Assembly: GCA_035604335.1 (NCBI GenBank)
Contig: DATNIT010000136.1
Location: 51,461-115,460, forward strand
DNA length: 64,000 nt
Source: DASZHJ01 sp035604335
GTDB lineage: Bacteria; Pseudomonadota; Alphaproteobacteria; ATCC43930; CGMCC-115725
Direction: 5' to 3'
Shown: positions 50,506 through 61,914 of the stretch, in pieces
How the letters are laid out: the number at the start of each line of letters is the position of its first letter
Numbering within the stretch: position 1 is the stretch's first letter
Notes under the pieces: model-generated
What the model was told of the DNA's origin: nothing
The model's database searches: none
What the model saw: only the letters and a program-made list of their open reading frames with translations
Position numbers and translations under genes: made by a program

Positions 50506-51768
50506 ATGAGTCAATATAGGTTTGTGCGCGGCGGGTTGAAGACCGTCGCCGTACTGGGGGTAGCGGCGCTTACGGGGCTTATTGGTCTCGGCACCGCGCA
50601 CGCCCAGAAGACCGTCAAGGTCGGTATATCGCTCCCGCTCACGGGGGCCGACGCGGAGGACGCCCTTCACATCAAGAATGGCGCCGTGATGGCGTTCGAC
50701 GAGGCCAATGCAGCCGGTACGATCCCAGGCTACAAGATCGACATCGTGGTCTACGACAGCGGTACGGCGACCGCGGGTCAGTACGACCCGGCGCAGGCCG
50801 CCACCAACACCAAGAAGCTCGTTGCCGACCCCGCGGTGGTCGCGAATGTCGGTCCGCAGATGAGCGGCGAAGGCAAGGCGATGGCGCCGATCCTGAGCGA
50901 GGCGAACCTCGCCACGATCACGCCGAGCTCGACCAATCCCGACATCACCAACCCGGCGATGGCGGCGCAGTTCAAGCCCAAGGGCAAGGCGATCTATTTC
51001 CGCACGGTGACGACGGACGCCTACCAGGGCCCGAACATGGCCAACTGGATGCACGACAAGCTCAAGATCAAGTCGGTCTACGTGCTCGACGATTCCGGCG
51101 CCTACGGCGTCGGCATCGCGGACTCCTTCCAGAAGCAGGCGGAGAAGATCGGCATCAAGATTTTGGGCCGCGATCAGCTCAATCCGAAGGAGGCCGATTA
51201 CACGACGGTCCTCACCAAGATCAAGGCGCTGAAGCCTGACGCCCTCTACTACGGCGGCGTCGGCCAAGCCGGCGTCAAGCTCGCCAAGCAGGCCTATGAC
51301 GTCGTCCCGAACATGATCAAGGCCGGCGGCGACGGCATGCAGGGTCAGGCCATCCTGAAAGGCGTGGGCTTCCCGGCGGTCGAGGGCTGGTACTGCACCA
51401 ATGCGTCCCCGCATACGACCGAGTCGCCAGAAGCGGCGGATTGGGTGAAGAGGTACCAGGCGAAGTTCAACAACGCGCCTTACGACGACTACACCATCAC
51501 GTCCTATGACGCCGCGCTCGTCGTGATCGACGCCATCAAGCGGGTCGTCGCGACCGGCGCAGCGCCCAATCGGGACAACGTGCGCGACGCCATGCAGACG
51601 GCCAAGGTCAAGACCATCCAGGGCGAGCTGAGCTTCGACCCGAACGGCGACCTCCTCACGAAGGTCGTGAGCGTTTTCCAGTACCACGAGAACAAGGCGG
51701 GGCCGGCGGACAACTTGGACGTTCAGGCCCCATACATCGGAGTGGCGCCGGAGACGCCGCAATCGTAA
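50506..51768 (+). CDS. Branched-chain amino-acid ABC transporter substrate-binding protein
   Basis: 420 residues from the ATG at 50506 with GGGAGG upstream. A signal peptide (FVRGGLKTVAVLGVAALTGLIGLGTAHA) is followed by the type I periplasmic binding fold: VKVGISLPLTGADAEDALHIKNGAVMAFDEAN, NVGPQMSGEGKAMAPILSEANLATITPSSTNPDIT, YTTVLTKIKALKPDALYYGG and DYTITSYDAALVVIDAIK. It binds a branched-chain amino acid or a related polar compound. It is the first gene of a complete Liv operon continuing to 55511. Confidence 0.92.
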   Translation: MSQYRFVRGGLKTVAVLGVAALTGLIGLGTAHAQKTVKVGISLPLTGADAEDALHIKNGAVMAFDEANAAGTIPGYKIDIVVYDSGTATAGQYDPAQAATNTKKLVADPAVVANVGPQMSGEGKAMAPILSEANLATITPSSTNPDITNPAMAAQFKPKGKAIYFRTVTTDAYQGPNMANWMHDKLKIKSVYVLDDSGAYGVGIADSFQKQAEKIGIKILGRDQLNPKEADYTTVLTKIKALKPDALYYGGVGQAGVKLAKQAYDVVPNMIKAGGDGMQGQAILKGVGFPAVEGWYCTNASPHTTESPEAADWVKRYQAKFNNAPYDDYTITSYDAALVVIDAIKRVVATGAAPNRDNVRDAMQTAKVKTIQGELSFDPNGDLLTKVVSVFQYHENKAGPADNLDVQAPYIGVAPETPQS

Positions 51769-51814
51769 GTCCGTGACATTGCAGGTACTGCTGTTGGTGG
51801 AGGATTAATCCGAG

Positions 51815-52744
51815 ATGGGTTTCTTCGACGTCCTCCTCCAACAGGTCATCAACGGGGTGAGCCTGGGCGCGATGTACGCGCTCCTCGCGCTCGGGTTCAC
51901 CATGGTTTACGGCATCATCGAGCTCATCAACTTCGCCCACTTCAACGTGTTCATGGTGGGCTCGTTCGTGGGCTTGTGGGTATTCGAGGCCATGGGGTTC
52001 TCGGGGCAATCCGAAGTGCTCTATGGCCTCCCCCTCATCGGCGTGCTTCTGGCGGGGCTGGTGGTCGTGATGCTGGCCACCGGTTTCCTCGGGGTCGCCA
52101 TCGAGCGGATCGCACTGCGGCCGTTGCGCGGCGTCTCCGGTACGGCGCCGATGATCACCACCATCGGCGTCTCCTACATCCTCTTCAACCTCGTCCTGCT
52201 CACGGTCGGCGCCAACACGCTGAACTATGCCAATCCGCTGCCGAAGGTGAGCTGGGATATCGGCCAGGCGACGCTCAGGCTGCGCGAGGTGCTGCTCTGG
52301 GTGGTGTCGTTCGCCTTGATGCTGGGCCTGCACTATTTCGTGCGCTACACGAAGATGGGCAAGGCCATGCAGGCGACCGCCCAGGACCAGGAAGCCGCCC
52401 GCATGATGGGCGTCGACGTGGACCGCGTCGTGGTCATGGCGTTCTTCCTGGGCTCGGCGCTCGCGGGCGCCGCCGGTATGATCTTCGGCCTCTACTACAA
52501 CTACACCAGCTTCATCATCGGCTATACGGCGGGCCTCAGGGCCTTCACCGCCGCGGTGTTGGGGGGCATCGGCAACATCCCCGGCGCCATGCTGGGCGGC
52601 GTGCTGATCGGCCTCATCGAATCTCTCGGGGGCCAATACCTCGAGGTGCGCTGGACCGACGTGATCATCTTCTCGATTCTGGTCCTCGTGCTGGTGTTCC
52701 GCCCGGCCGGGCTCTTCGGGCGCGCGGCGCCCAGCAAATCCTGA
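51815..52744 (+). CDS. livH: Liv-type ABC permease LivH
   Basis: 309 residues, eight hydrophobic segments. The family opening QQVINGVSLGAMYALLALGFTMVYGIIELINFAH is followed by KAMQATAQDQEAARMMGVDVDRVVVMAFFLGSALAGAAGMI and the EAA-like AFTAAVLGGIGNIPGAMLGG loop, ending in VIIFSILVLVLVFRPAGLFG. It forms the membrane channel with the LivM half of the following protein. Spacing of 46 bp from the binding-protein gene indicates one transcript. Confidence 0.95.
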   Translation: MGFFDVLLQQVINGVSLGAMYALLALGFTMVYGIIELINFAHFNVFMVGSFVGLWVFEAMGFSGQSEVLYGLPLIGVLLAGLVVVMLATGFLGVAIERIALRPLRGVSGTAPMITTIGVSYILFNLVLLTVGANTLNYANPLPKVSWDIGQATLRLREVLLWVVSFALMLGLHYFVRYTKMGKAMQATAQDQEAARMMGVDVDRVVVMAFFLGSALAGAAGMIFGLYYNYTSFIIGYTAGLRAFTAAVLGGIGNIPGAMLGGVLIGLIESLGGQYLEVRWTDVIIFSILVLVLVFRPAGLFGRAAPSKS

Positions 52745-52753
52745 CGGCACGAT

Positions 52754-54802
<2,049 letters not shown>

Positions 54803-55587
54803 GTTCAAGGATGTCGACACCTATTACGGCGAGTTGCACGTCCTCAAGGGCGTGAACTACCGGGTGGGCACCGGCGAGATCGTGTGCCTGCTGGGCGGGA
54901 ACGCGTCGGGCAAGTCGACCACGATGAAGACGATCCTCGGCATCGTGAAGCCGAAGAACGGCACGGTGACTTACGCCGGCGAGACCATCAACGACCTGCC
55001 GACGGCCGAGCGGGTGCGGCGGGGGATCGCGCCGGTGCCAGAGGCACGCCGGCTGTTCCCGCGCATGACCGTGCGCGAGAACCTCGAGATGGGCGCCTTC
55101 ATCCGCACCGACAAGGCGGAGATCGAGTCCGACATGGACCGGGTGTTCGAACTGTTTCCGCGCGTCAAGGAGCGGCTGGGCCAGAGCGCCGGAACCCTCT
55201 CCGGCGGCGAGCAGCAGATGGTGGCGATGGCGCGGGCGCTGATGGCGCGGCCGAGCCTCCTCTGCATGGACGAGCCCTCCATGGGCCTGTCGCCGCTCTA
55301 CGTCGAGCAGGTCTTCGACTTGATCCAGGCCATCAACAAGCAGGGCACCACCATCTTCATGGTGGAGCAGAACGCCAACATGGCGCTCTCCATCGCGACA
55401 TACGGCTACGTCCTGCAGACCGGCGAGGTGGTGCTGCACGGCTCGGCCCAGAGCCTGCGCGACAACGAGATGATCCAGCAGGCCTATCTCGGCGAGATGA
55501 AGAAGCAGTAGCGGCGGCGCTAGCCGCCGGCCATTGCGCGAACAGTCGGGCTGGCTCAATATCTCCCGGTCTGCCAGGGAGAGCCCC

Positions 55588-56898
55588 ATGCCCGATACGC
55601 GCGTCAATTACGACCTCGCCACCGCCCTCAAGGACAGCGAGCGGCGCTACACCGCCGCCAATCCGAAAAGCGAGCAGCGCTTCCGCAAGGCCGCGGAGTC
55701 GATGCCCGGCGGCAACACCCGCACCGTCCTCCACTACAGCCCCTTCCCGGTCGCTTTCCAGAAGGGCGAGGCGCAGCGCCTCACCGACATCGACGGGCAC
55801 GTCTACACGGATTTCCTCGGCGAATACTCGGCCGGCCTCTACGGTCATTCGCACCCGAAGATCATGGCGGCGGCGGAGCGCGCGCTCAAATCCGGCATCG
55901 TGCTGGGCGGTCCCAACGAATACGAGGCGGAGCTCGCGGCCTTGGTCAAGACGCGCTTCCCCTCGGTCGACCTGATCCGCTTCTGCAACTCCGGCACCGA
56001 GGCGAACCTGATGGCGCTGGTCACCGCGCGCGCGGCGACCGGCCGGAGCCACGTCATGGCCTTCGAGGGCGGCTATCACGGCGGCGTGCTGGCCTTCAAG
56101 GGCGGACCGTCCGCGGTCAACGCGCCGTTCCCCATGGTGATGGCGACCTACAACGACACCGACGCCACTCTGGCCTTGATCGAGAAGCACAAGAGCGAGC
56201 TCGCCGCCATCATCCTGGAGCCGATGATGGGCGGCGGCGGCGCGATCGCGGCGGATCGCGCCTTCCTGCAGGCGTTGCGCGACGCCTCGGCCAAGCACGG
56301 CATCGTCCTGATCTTCGACGAGGTGATGACGTCGCGGCTCTCGCCCGGCGGCTTGCAGGAGGCGCACGGCATCCGGCCGGACATGACGAGTTTCGGAAAG
56401 TACATCGGCGGCGGCTTCAGCTTCGGCGCCTTCGGCGGCGCGCGCCGGCTCATGGACCGGTACGATCCCACCAAGCCCGGCAGCCTCGCCCACGCCGGCA
56501 CCTTCAACAACAACGTCCTGAGCATGGCCGCGGGAGCGGTGGGTCTCCGCGAGGTCTATACGCCCGAAGCCGCCCGCGCGCTGAGCGCCGCCGGCGAGAG
56601 TTTGAAGCAGCGCCTCAACGCGGCTTTCGCGGAGAAGAAGGTCGCGATGCAGGCGACCGGCATCGGCTCGCTGCTCAGCATTCACTTCCAACGCAAACCG
56701 ATCCGGAGACCCGCCGATGTCGACTCCGCGGACGAGAAGCGCGCGCTGTTCCATCTCGAGATGATGCAGCGCGGCTATTATCTCGCGCGGCGCGGCTACA
56801 TGGCGCTCTCGGTCGTGCTGGAGCCCAAGGACTACGACGGCTTCGTCGCGGCCGCTGGTGCCGTGGCTGACGAATACGCGTCCGTCTTGAAGGACTGA
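55588..56898 (+). CDS. Class III (GSA/omega-type) aminotransferase
   Basis: 436 residues from the ATG at 55588 with an AGGGAG site. Features are GHSHPKIMAAAERALKSGIVLGGPNEYE, RFCNSGTEANLMALVTARAATGR, the GGYHGG PLP-phosphate region, FDEVMTSRLSPGG (Asp contacting the PLP ring) and the Schiff-base lysine in MTSFGKYIGGGFSFGAFGG (about 271). It is close in form to glutamate-1-semialdehyde aminomutase-like enzymes acting on beta- or omega-amino acids. It follows the Liv operon in the same direction, so the amine it uses may be the imported compound. Confidence 0.9.
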   Translation: MPDTRVNYDLATALKDSERRYTAANPKSEQRFRKAAESMPGGNTRTVLHYSPFPVAFQKGEAQRLTDIDGHVYTDFLGEYSAGLYGHSHPKIMAAAERALKSGIVLGGPNEYEAELAALVKTRFPSVDLIRFCNSGTEANLMALVTARAATGRSHVMAFEGGYHGGVLAFKGGPSAVNAPFPMVMATYNDTDATLALIEKHKSELAAIILEPMMGGGGAIAADRAFLQALRDASAKHGIVLIFDEVMTSRLSPGGLQEAHGIRPDMTSFGKYIGGGFSFGAFGGARRLMDRYDPTKPGSLAHAGTFNNNVLSMAAGAVGLREVYTPEAARALSAAGESLKQRLNAAFAEKKVAMQATGIGSLLSIHFQRKPIRRPADVDSADEKRALFHLEMMQRGYYLARRGYMALSVVLEPKDYDGFVAAAGAVADEYASVLKD

Positions 56899-56928
56899 GG
56901 CCGGGGAGGGGCACGGGCATTCCGATCC

Positions 56929-56948
56929 CCTCCCCCTTGAGGGGGAGG
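56929..56948. repeat. Perfect 8-bp hairpin in a C/G-rich intergenic repeat
   Basis: CCTCCCCC and GGGGGAGG surround TTGA. The sequence around it (GGGGAGG, TCAGGGTGGGGG) is a short relative of the dispersed GGGTGAGGG-type repeats also seen at 18084-18171. The GTG used as the start of the following lipoprotein lies within its right flank. Confidence 0.6.
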
Positions 56949-56953
56949 TCAGG

Positions 56954-57505
56954 GTGGGGGATCGTTTTAGATTTCAGGATGCCTTGCGCGTGGTGCGCGG
57001 CGGCCACGTCGCGATCCTGGCGGCGCTGACGCTCGGCCTCAGCGGCTGTCTCGTCAGCGAAGCTCCGCTGATCGCGCCTAGCGAGGCCGCCTTTCCGCTG
57101 CCCGACCGCGCGGCCGCTGAACGCTTACATCCCGATGGCAACAACGGGTGGACGCACGAGGCGAATGACACCGCCTACCGTTCCGGGTCCGGCTATGTCG
57201 TCACCCGCGAGAACGGCGATGAGATGGAGCTCACCCTCAAGCGCATTGCGCCGAATGCGTTCATCGCGCAGACCGGGGGCCAGGAAGGCGGCTATCTCTA
57301 CGGCCTGCTCGTCATCCAGGGTAATACGATTTACGAGTACGACGTCGATTGCGACGACTTCGACGCCGCGGACATGCAGCGCTATGGCTTCATCAAGAAG
57401 AACGAGTCCGACTGCACGGTGACCTCGGCCCAGGGCTTGGCGGCGAGCTACCTCGCCCAGCTGCAGAAAGGCCGCAAGGTCGCCACCGCCTACGTGCTGC
57501 GCTGA
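56954..57505 (+). CDS. Hypothetical lipoprotein
   Basis: 183 residues from a GTG at 56954 in the flank of the repeat; GTG codons at 56990 and 56993 are alternative starts that would sit closer to the signal. A hydrophobic segment ending LGLSGC is a lipobox, so an outer-membrane lipoprotein is likely. The mature part is acidic (NGDEMELTLKRIAPNAFIAQTGGQEGGYLYGLLVIQGNTIYEYDVDCDDFDAADMQRYG) without a recognised domain. No operon link to neighbours is clear. Confidence 0.65.
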   Translation: MGDRFRFQDALRVVRGGHVAILAALTLGLSGCLVSEAPLIAPSEAAFPLPDRAAAERLHPDGNNGWTHEANDTAYRSGSGYVVTRENGDEMELTLKRIAPNAFIAQTGGQEGGYLYGLLVIQGNTIYEYDVDCDDFDAADMQRYGFIKKNESDCTVTSAQGLAASYLAQLQKGRKVATAYVLR

Positions 57506-57508
57506 CGA

Positions 57509-58918
57509 TCAGGGAATCTCGTAGACTTCCACCTCGTCGGCGATGCCGCGCAGCGCATGCTGCTGGCGGACGGCACTGAGGCCGCTCTCTTGCAGCAAGG
57601 TCGAGGTCTGCGGATAAACCACCACCGGTGAGGTCACGAAGATCGAGCGCGACGTCGCGAGGCCTTGCACGCGCGCGGCAAGGTTCACGGTCTGGCCGAA
57701 ATAGTCCTGGTGGTCGTTGAGCACGACGGCGAGACAAGGTCCCTCATGGATGCCGATCTTGAGCAGGAGATCCTCGCGGCCACGCTCATCGTTGAGCCGG
57801 TGCATCGCCTCGCGCATCCGGAGAGCCGCGGCGACGGCCCGGTCGGGCGTCGGAAACGTCGCCATCACCGCGTCGCCGATGGTCTTCACCACCGCGCCGG
57901 CTTCGGCGGCCACGATCTCGTTCAGCACCCGGAAATGCGCCCTCACGATGTCGAAGGCGGCGAGATCGCCGACCCGCTCGTAGAGCTCGGTCGAGCTTTT
58001 CAGGTCGGTGAACAGAAAAGTGAGGCTGGTGATCTTCAGCCGCTGGTCGACATCGAGCGTATCGGTGCCGTAGATGTCGCGGAAGGTCTGATTGGTCAGC
58101 AGCCGCTTCGCGGTCAGGAACGGCCGGCGCCGGCCCAGGAGGTCGTGGAGGTTGTCTCCCGCGATCCACACGCCCGGCAGCACCCGCAGGTCCGTGCGGT
58201 TCTCGAGCGCGAGCCTGAGTGGACCCGGGTGCAGTTCCGTGGTTCCGGTCGGCGCGCGCACCGCGTTGAAGACCATCGACAGGCTCTGCCGCTCGCGCGT
58301 CGGCTCGCCCTTCACGTCCACGAACTGCGCGGCATGCGTCACCGGGTCGAACACGATCACGAACTCCGCCGGCAGCTGCAACGACAGGAACGCCCGCTCG
58401 CCCGGCGGCAGCTCGATCTGCTCGAGGGTGATCTCCTCCATCTTCTGTTCGAGCGAGTCCTCCGGAAGATCGACGCCCGAGCTCCAAAAGATCTGGCGGA
58501 AGTACTCGACGGCGGGAAGCTCGTGCGGACTGTGCGCGGCGATCCGGCGGACCCGCGGGCTCACCGTGAAGGTGACTTCGACCATCTCGTCGAGGTTGGG
58601 TTCATACCCCGCGGCACAGAGGGCGCAGCTGTATTCGCTCCGGTTGACGGTCTTTAGCGTGGCGCCCGCCTCGAGCACGCCGCCGCAGCCGGGGCAGAGC
58701 ACGTTCCAGGAAAGGTCGAAGAGCCCGATCCGCGCGGCGTGGAGGAAGGTCGAGATGACGCGCTCCTCGCCGATCCCGGCTTTGGCGGCGAAGGCCAGCG
58801 CGTTGATGCGGCAAAGCTCGCGGTCCCGGCCGTCCTGGACCAGCCCCTCGATCGCGCTTGCGGCACCGGCATCGGCCGATTTCCGCAAGACCGCAAACAG
58901 CGCCTCAGCCTCGCTCAT
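57509..58918 (-). CDS. Class III adenylate/guanylate cyclase with zinc-ribbon N-terminus
   Basis: 469 residues from the ATG at 58916-58918; the frame upstream is a shadow of the membrane protein. The N-terminal DUF5939-like region contains a zinc ribbon (CPGCGGVLEAGATL...YSCALCAAGYEP) and a beta-rich core. The cyclase domain has FLFTDLKSSTELYERVGD and KTIGDAVMATF (metal aspartates) and DYFGQTVNLAARVQGLA. Third cyclase in the window. It starts 23 bp downstream of the TVP38 gene in the same direction and is probably in its transcript. Confidence 0.88.
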   Translation of the reverse strand: MSEAEALFAVLRKSADAGAASAIEGLVQDGRDRELCRINALAFAAKAGIGEERVISTFLHAARIGLFDLSWNVLCPGCGGVLEAGATLKTVNRSEYSCALCAAGYEPNLDEMVEVTFTVSPRVRRIAAHSPHELPAVEYFRQIFWSSGVDLPEDSLEQKMEEITLEQIELPPGERAFLSLQLPAEFVIVFDPVTHAAQFVDVKGEPTRERQSLSMVFNAVRAPTGTTELHPGPLRLALENRTDLRVLPGVWIAGDNLHDLLGRRRPFLTAKRLLTNQTFRDIYGTDTLDVDQRLKITSLTFLFTDLKSSTELYERVGDLAAFDIVRAHFRVLNEIVAAEAGAVVKTIGDAVMATFPTPDRAVAAALRMREAMHRLNDERGREDLLLKIGIHEGPCLAVVLNDHQDYFGQTVNLAARVQGLATSRSIFVTSPVVVYPQTSTLLQESGLSAVRQQHALRGIADEVEVYEIP

Positions 58919-58941
58919 GTCCGAAAGCTTACACCCAAAAA

Positions 58942-59640
58942 CTAGCCGCCGATATTGCGTCTCATCAGACGAAGCAACCCCAGCAGCGCGAGGCAGACGA
59001 GCGCGAAGGCGCCCCAGATCCACCAGGGCGCCGCCATCAGCTCTCGGCCGAGGACCACCATGGTGACGACGATGGGCAGGATGCCTATCGCGGTGGTCCA
59101 GAGAAACCGCCACCAGGGCACGCCCAGGAGGCCGGCGGCGTAGTTCACGAGGTTGAACGAGATCACCGGCATCAGCCGGATCACCAGCAACGGCCCCGCC
59201 CGCATCGGGATCGCGTCGAGCTTCGTCCAATGCCGCGCCGGAATCAGACCGCGCACCGCCGGCCGCCCGAGGGCGCGCGCCAAGCCATAGGCGAGGATCG
59301 CTCCCAGCATGGCGCCGACCCAGGTCACCGCCACGCCCCACCACGGTCCGAACAGCATGCCGTTCGCGAGCGCGATGATCTCCGCCGGCAGCGGTACGAA
59401 AGAGTGCAGCACCATCAGGGCGATCGAGCCGAGCCACGACCAGGGCGCCCAGCTCCGCACCATCGCCTCGACATCGGCCGTGCTCATGCTGCCGAGATCG
59501 ACGCCGCGCGCCCGAAGCCACAGCCAACCGCCGATGGCGGCGGCAATCAGCAGGAGGACGAGGCCAAACGCCGCAAGGGCCGCGGTGCGTCCTTCGACTC
59601 GTTTCGCTTGCTCAGGATGAGGGGCTGTTTTGCGCGGCAT
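58942..59640 (-). CDS. TVP38/TMEM64 (SNARE-associated, DedA-like) membrane protein
   Basis: 232 residues, with six or so hydrophobic segments and the family motif GMLFGPWWGVAVTWVGAMLGAILAYGLARALGR, then LLVIRLMPVISFNLVNYAAGLLGVPWWRFLWTT. The first ~18 residues (RKTAPHPEQAKRVEGRT) are encoded by a dispersed repeat, so the start lies inside or at the edge of that element. A later start would leave the domain intact. Members are scramblase-like integral membrane proteins. It is immediately upstream of the cyclase. Confidence 0.85.
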   Translation of the reverse strand: MPRKTAPHPEQAKRVEGRTAALAAFGLVLLLIAAAIGGWLWLRARGVDLGSMSTADVEAMVRSWAPWSWLGSIALMVLHSFVPLPAEIIALANGMLFGPWWGVAVTWVGAMLGAILAYGLARALGRPAVRGLIPARHWTKLDAIPMRAGPLLVIRLMPVISFNLVNYAAGLLGVPWWRFLWTTAIGILPIVVTMVVLGRELMAAPWWIWGAFALVCLALLGLLRLMRRNIGG

Positions 59641-59696
59641 CCTCCATGAACCTCATCCTGAGCAAGCGAGCACAGCGAGCGCGTCGAAGGACGCAC
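59585..59696. repeat. Paired inverted copies of a dispersed repeat
   Basis: Arms 59585-59622 and 59651-59696 are near-identical reverse complements; the right arm has about 8 extra bases in the middle. Each has CCTCATCCTGAGCAAGCGA near one end and GTCGAAGGACGCAC at the other. The centre holds the TVP38 start codon. This CCTCATCCTGAG...GAAGGA pattern is a known type of intergenic repeat in Alphaproteobacteria (from memory). Confidence 0.75.
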
Positions 59697-59769
59697 GATA
59701 GCGCTGCCATGGCGACTGAGAAAGGCGTTCTGCTATAAAGGGATTGGCTCGAAAAATAGGAGGACATGC

Positions 59770-60555
59770 ATGACCGGTTTCACGAATCCTGCGCGCGAGC
59801 GGCTCCGGAAGGGCGAGGTTGCGCTCGGCTGCGGCGTCCGGCTCGCGCGCACGGTGGAGATCGCCAAGGTGATGGCGGTCTCGGGCTACGACTGGCTCTT
59901 CATCGACATGGAGCACGGCTCGATCGACCTCGACATCGCCTGCCAGATGGCGGTGGCGGCGCTCGACGCGGGCATCGCCCCGATCCCGCGCGTGCCCTCG
60001 GGCGAGTTCTCGATCGCGACGCGCCTCCTCGATGGCGGCGCCGCCGGGATCGTGATCCCCCACGTTGACACCGCCGAGGAGGCCCGCGAGATCGTCGACC
60101 GGCTCAAATACCCGCCCCAGGGCCACCGCTCCGTCGCCGGTGCCATGACGCAGCTGGGCTACCGGCCGCTGCCGCTCGCCGAGGCGACCCGCATCGTCAA
60201 CGCCGAGACCTTGCTCGTCGTGATGATCGAGACGCCGCGCGCGGTGGAGAACGCCGAGGCGATCGCGGCGGTGCCGGGCATCGACGTGCTGCTGATCGGC
60301 ACCAACGACCTCTCCATGGAGCTGGGCATACCCGGCGGCCTCGGCGATCCCAAGATCGTCGCCGCCTACGAGCGGGTGATCGCGGCTTGCAAGCGCCACG
60401 GCAAGCATGCCGGTCTCGGCGGCGTCTATACCGAGGACCTCATGCGCCAATATATCGGCATGGGCACGCGCTTCGTGCTGGGCGGCAACGATTTCAGCCT
60501 GGTGCTGCAGGGCGCCCAGGCGCGCGCCAAGTTCGTCCGGGGGCTCTCGGGATGA
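59770..60555 (+). CDS. HpcH/HpaI-type 2-keto acid aldolase
   Basis: 261 residues. ALGCGVRLARTVEIAKVMAVSGYDWLFIDMEHGSIDL (metal-binding Glu and His region), IPRVPSGEFSIATRLLDGGAAGIVIPHVDTAEEAREIV and VVMIETPRAVENAEAIAAVPGIDVLLIGTNDLSMELG are complete family blocks with catalytic arginine and metal ligands. It cleaves or forms 2-keto-3-deoxy-type acids. AGGAGG site upstream. It is convergent with the TRAP transporter genes at 60563, so a common pathway of uptake and breakdown of a keto acid is possible. Confidence 0.9.
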   Translation: MTGFTNPARERLRKGEVALGCGVRLARTVEIAKVMAVSGYDWLFIDMEHGSIDLDIACQMAVAALDAGIAPIPRVPSGEFSIATRLLDGGAAGIVIPHVDTAEEAREIVDRLKYPPQGHRSVAGAMTQLGYRPLPLAEATRIVNAETLLVVMIETPRAVENAEAIAAVPGIDVLLIGTNDLSMELGIPGGLGDPKIVAAYERVIAACKRHGKHAGLGGVYTEDLMRQYIGMGTRFVLGGNDFSLVLQGAQARAKFVRGLSG

Positions 60556-60562
60556 GCCGCGC

Positions 60563-61903
60563 TCAGCTCGGGCAGATGTAGCCAGTGCCGCCCGGCGCCT
60601 TGAAGCAGCCGACCGACTCCGGCAGGACATGCTTCGGGATCCAGAGCACGACGTCCGGGAAGAAGATGCAGAACGCGATCGCCGCGAAGAACACCACGTA
60701 GAGCGGCAGCGAGCGTACCAGCGCCACCGAGAAGCGGACGTTGACGAACTTCGCCGCCATGAGCAGCGCAAGGCCGTAGGGCGGCGTGATCAGCCCAAAG
60801 GCGAGCGTGGTGATGATCACCACGCCCATGTGCACGGGATTGATGCCGCCGAGGTCGGTCAGCTTGTTGATGATCGGCATGAAGATGATGATGGCGGGAA
60901 TCGCGTCGACGAAATCGCCGATGATCACGAAGGCCGCCACCAGCAGAAACATGATGGTGCGGGGATCGGTTCCGGCGGTGTTGGTGATCCAGTCGGACAC
61001 TTGGTCGGGACCGCGGAGGTAGGCGAGCATCCAGCCGAAGGCAGAGGCGCCCGCCACCGTGATGAGCGGGATCGAGTAGAGGAGGCCCGTCTTGACGAAG
61101 TCGAGGGGCAGCTCGCTCACATGCCGCCAGTTGAGGAATGGAATGGCGACCACGAGGATGTAGACGACGGCGACCAGGCCCGCCTCGGTGGGCGTGAACC
61201 AGCCCGTGAGGATGCCGCCCATGATGATGATCGGGATCACCAGCGGCAGCACCGCGTCTTTGGCGGCATTGAACAGCCCCAGGAACGACGAGCGCGGCTT
61301 CATGTGCCCGACCGGCCCGAAGAAGTAGCTGTAGATCATGAGGCCGATGCCGACCAGCACGCCCGGCACGATGCCACCCAGGAACAGCCCCGCGATCGAG
61401 ACGTTGCCGGTCGCGCCATAAACCACCGCCATGATGCTGGGCGGGATCAGATTGGCCATGGTGGAGGCGGACGCGATCAGCGCTGCGACGAAGCCGGCGT
61501 CGTACCCCTCTTTCGCCATCGAAGGTGCCAGCGTGCGCGAGAGCACGGCGACATCCGCGGAGGACGAGCCCGAGATGCCCGAGAAGAACATGCTGAAGAG
61601 CGTGACCACCTGCGCGAGGCCGCCGCGCAAATGGCCAATCATCGCCTGGCTGAGGTTGATCATGCGGCCGACCACGTTGGCCGAGGTCATGAGCTCGCCA
61701 ACCAGCAGGAAGAACGGCACCGCCAGCAGCGCCTCGGAATCGACGCCGTTGAACAGCTGCGCGATGATCGAGGGGAAGCTGATCGGCGTGAGGGCCGTGG
61801 CGATCAGAACCCCGGCGATCAGGCTGAACGCCACGGGGACGCCAAGGTACCCGAACGCCAGGAAGAGAAATCCCATCAGCAGGAGGATCGCGCCGCTGCT
61901 CAT
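60563..61903 (-). CDS. dctM: TRAP transporter large permease (DctM)
   Basis: 446 residues, about twelve hydrophobic segments. The opening is ILLLMGFLFLAFGYLGVPVAFSLIAGVLIATAL. The DctM signatures are FVDAIPAIIIFMPIINKLTDLGGINPVHMGVVIITTLAFGLITPPYGLALLMAAKF and SGSSSADVAVLSRTLAPSMAKEGYDAGFVAALIASASTMANLIPPSIMAVVYG. Start at 61901-61903. It follows the small permease by 11 bp. It works with DctQ and DctP to import an organic acid using a Na+/H+ gradient. Complete and in normal order. Confidence 0.94.
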   Translation of the reverse strand: MSSGAILLLMGFLFLAFGYLGVPVAFSLIAGVLIATALTPISFPSIIAQLFNGVDSEALLAVPFFLLVGELMTSANVVGRMINLSQAMIGHLRGGLAQVVTLFSMFFSGISGSSSADVAVLSRTLAPSMAKEGYDAGFVAALIASASTMANLIPPSIMAVVYGATGNVSIAGLFLGGIVPGVLVGIGLMIYSYFFGPVGHMKPRSSFLGLFNAAKDAVLPLVIPIIIMGGILTGWFTPTEAGLVAVVYILVVAIPFLNWRHVSELPLDFVKTGLLYSIPLITVAGASAFGWMLAYLRGPDQVSDWITNTAGTDPRTIMFLLVAAFVIIGDFVDAIPAIIIFMPIINKLTDLGGINPVHMGVVIITTLAFGLITPPYGLALLMAAKFVNVRFSVALVRSLPLYVVFFAAIAFCIFFPDVVLWIPKHVLPESVGCFKAPGGTGYICPS

Positions 61904-61914
61904 CGCCGGCTCTG

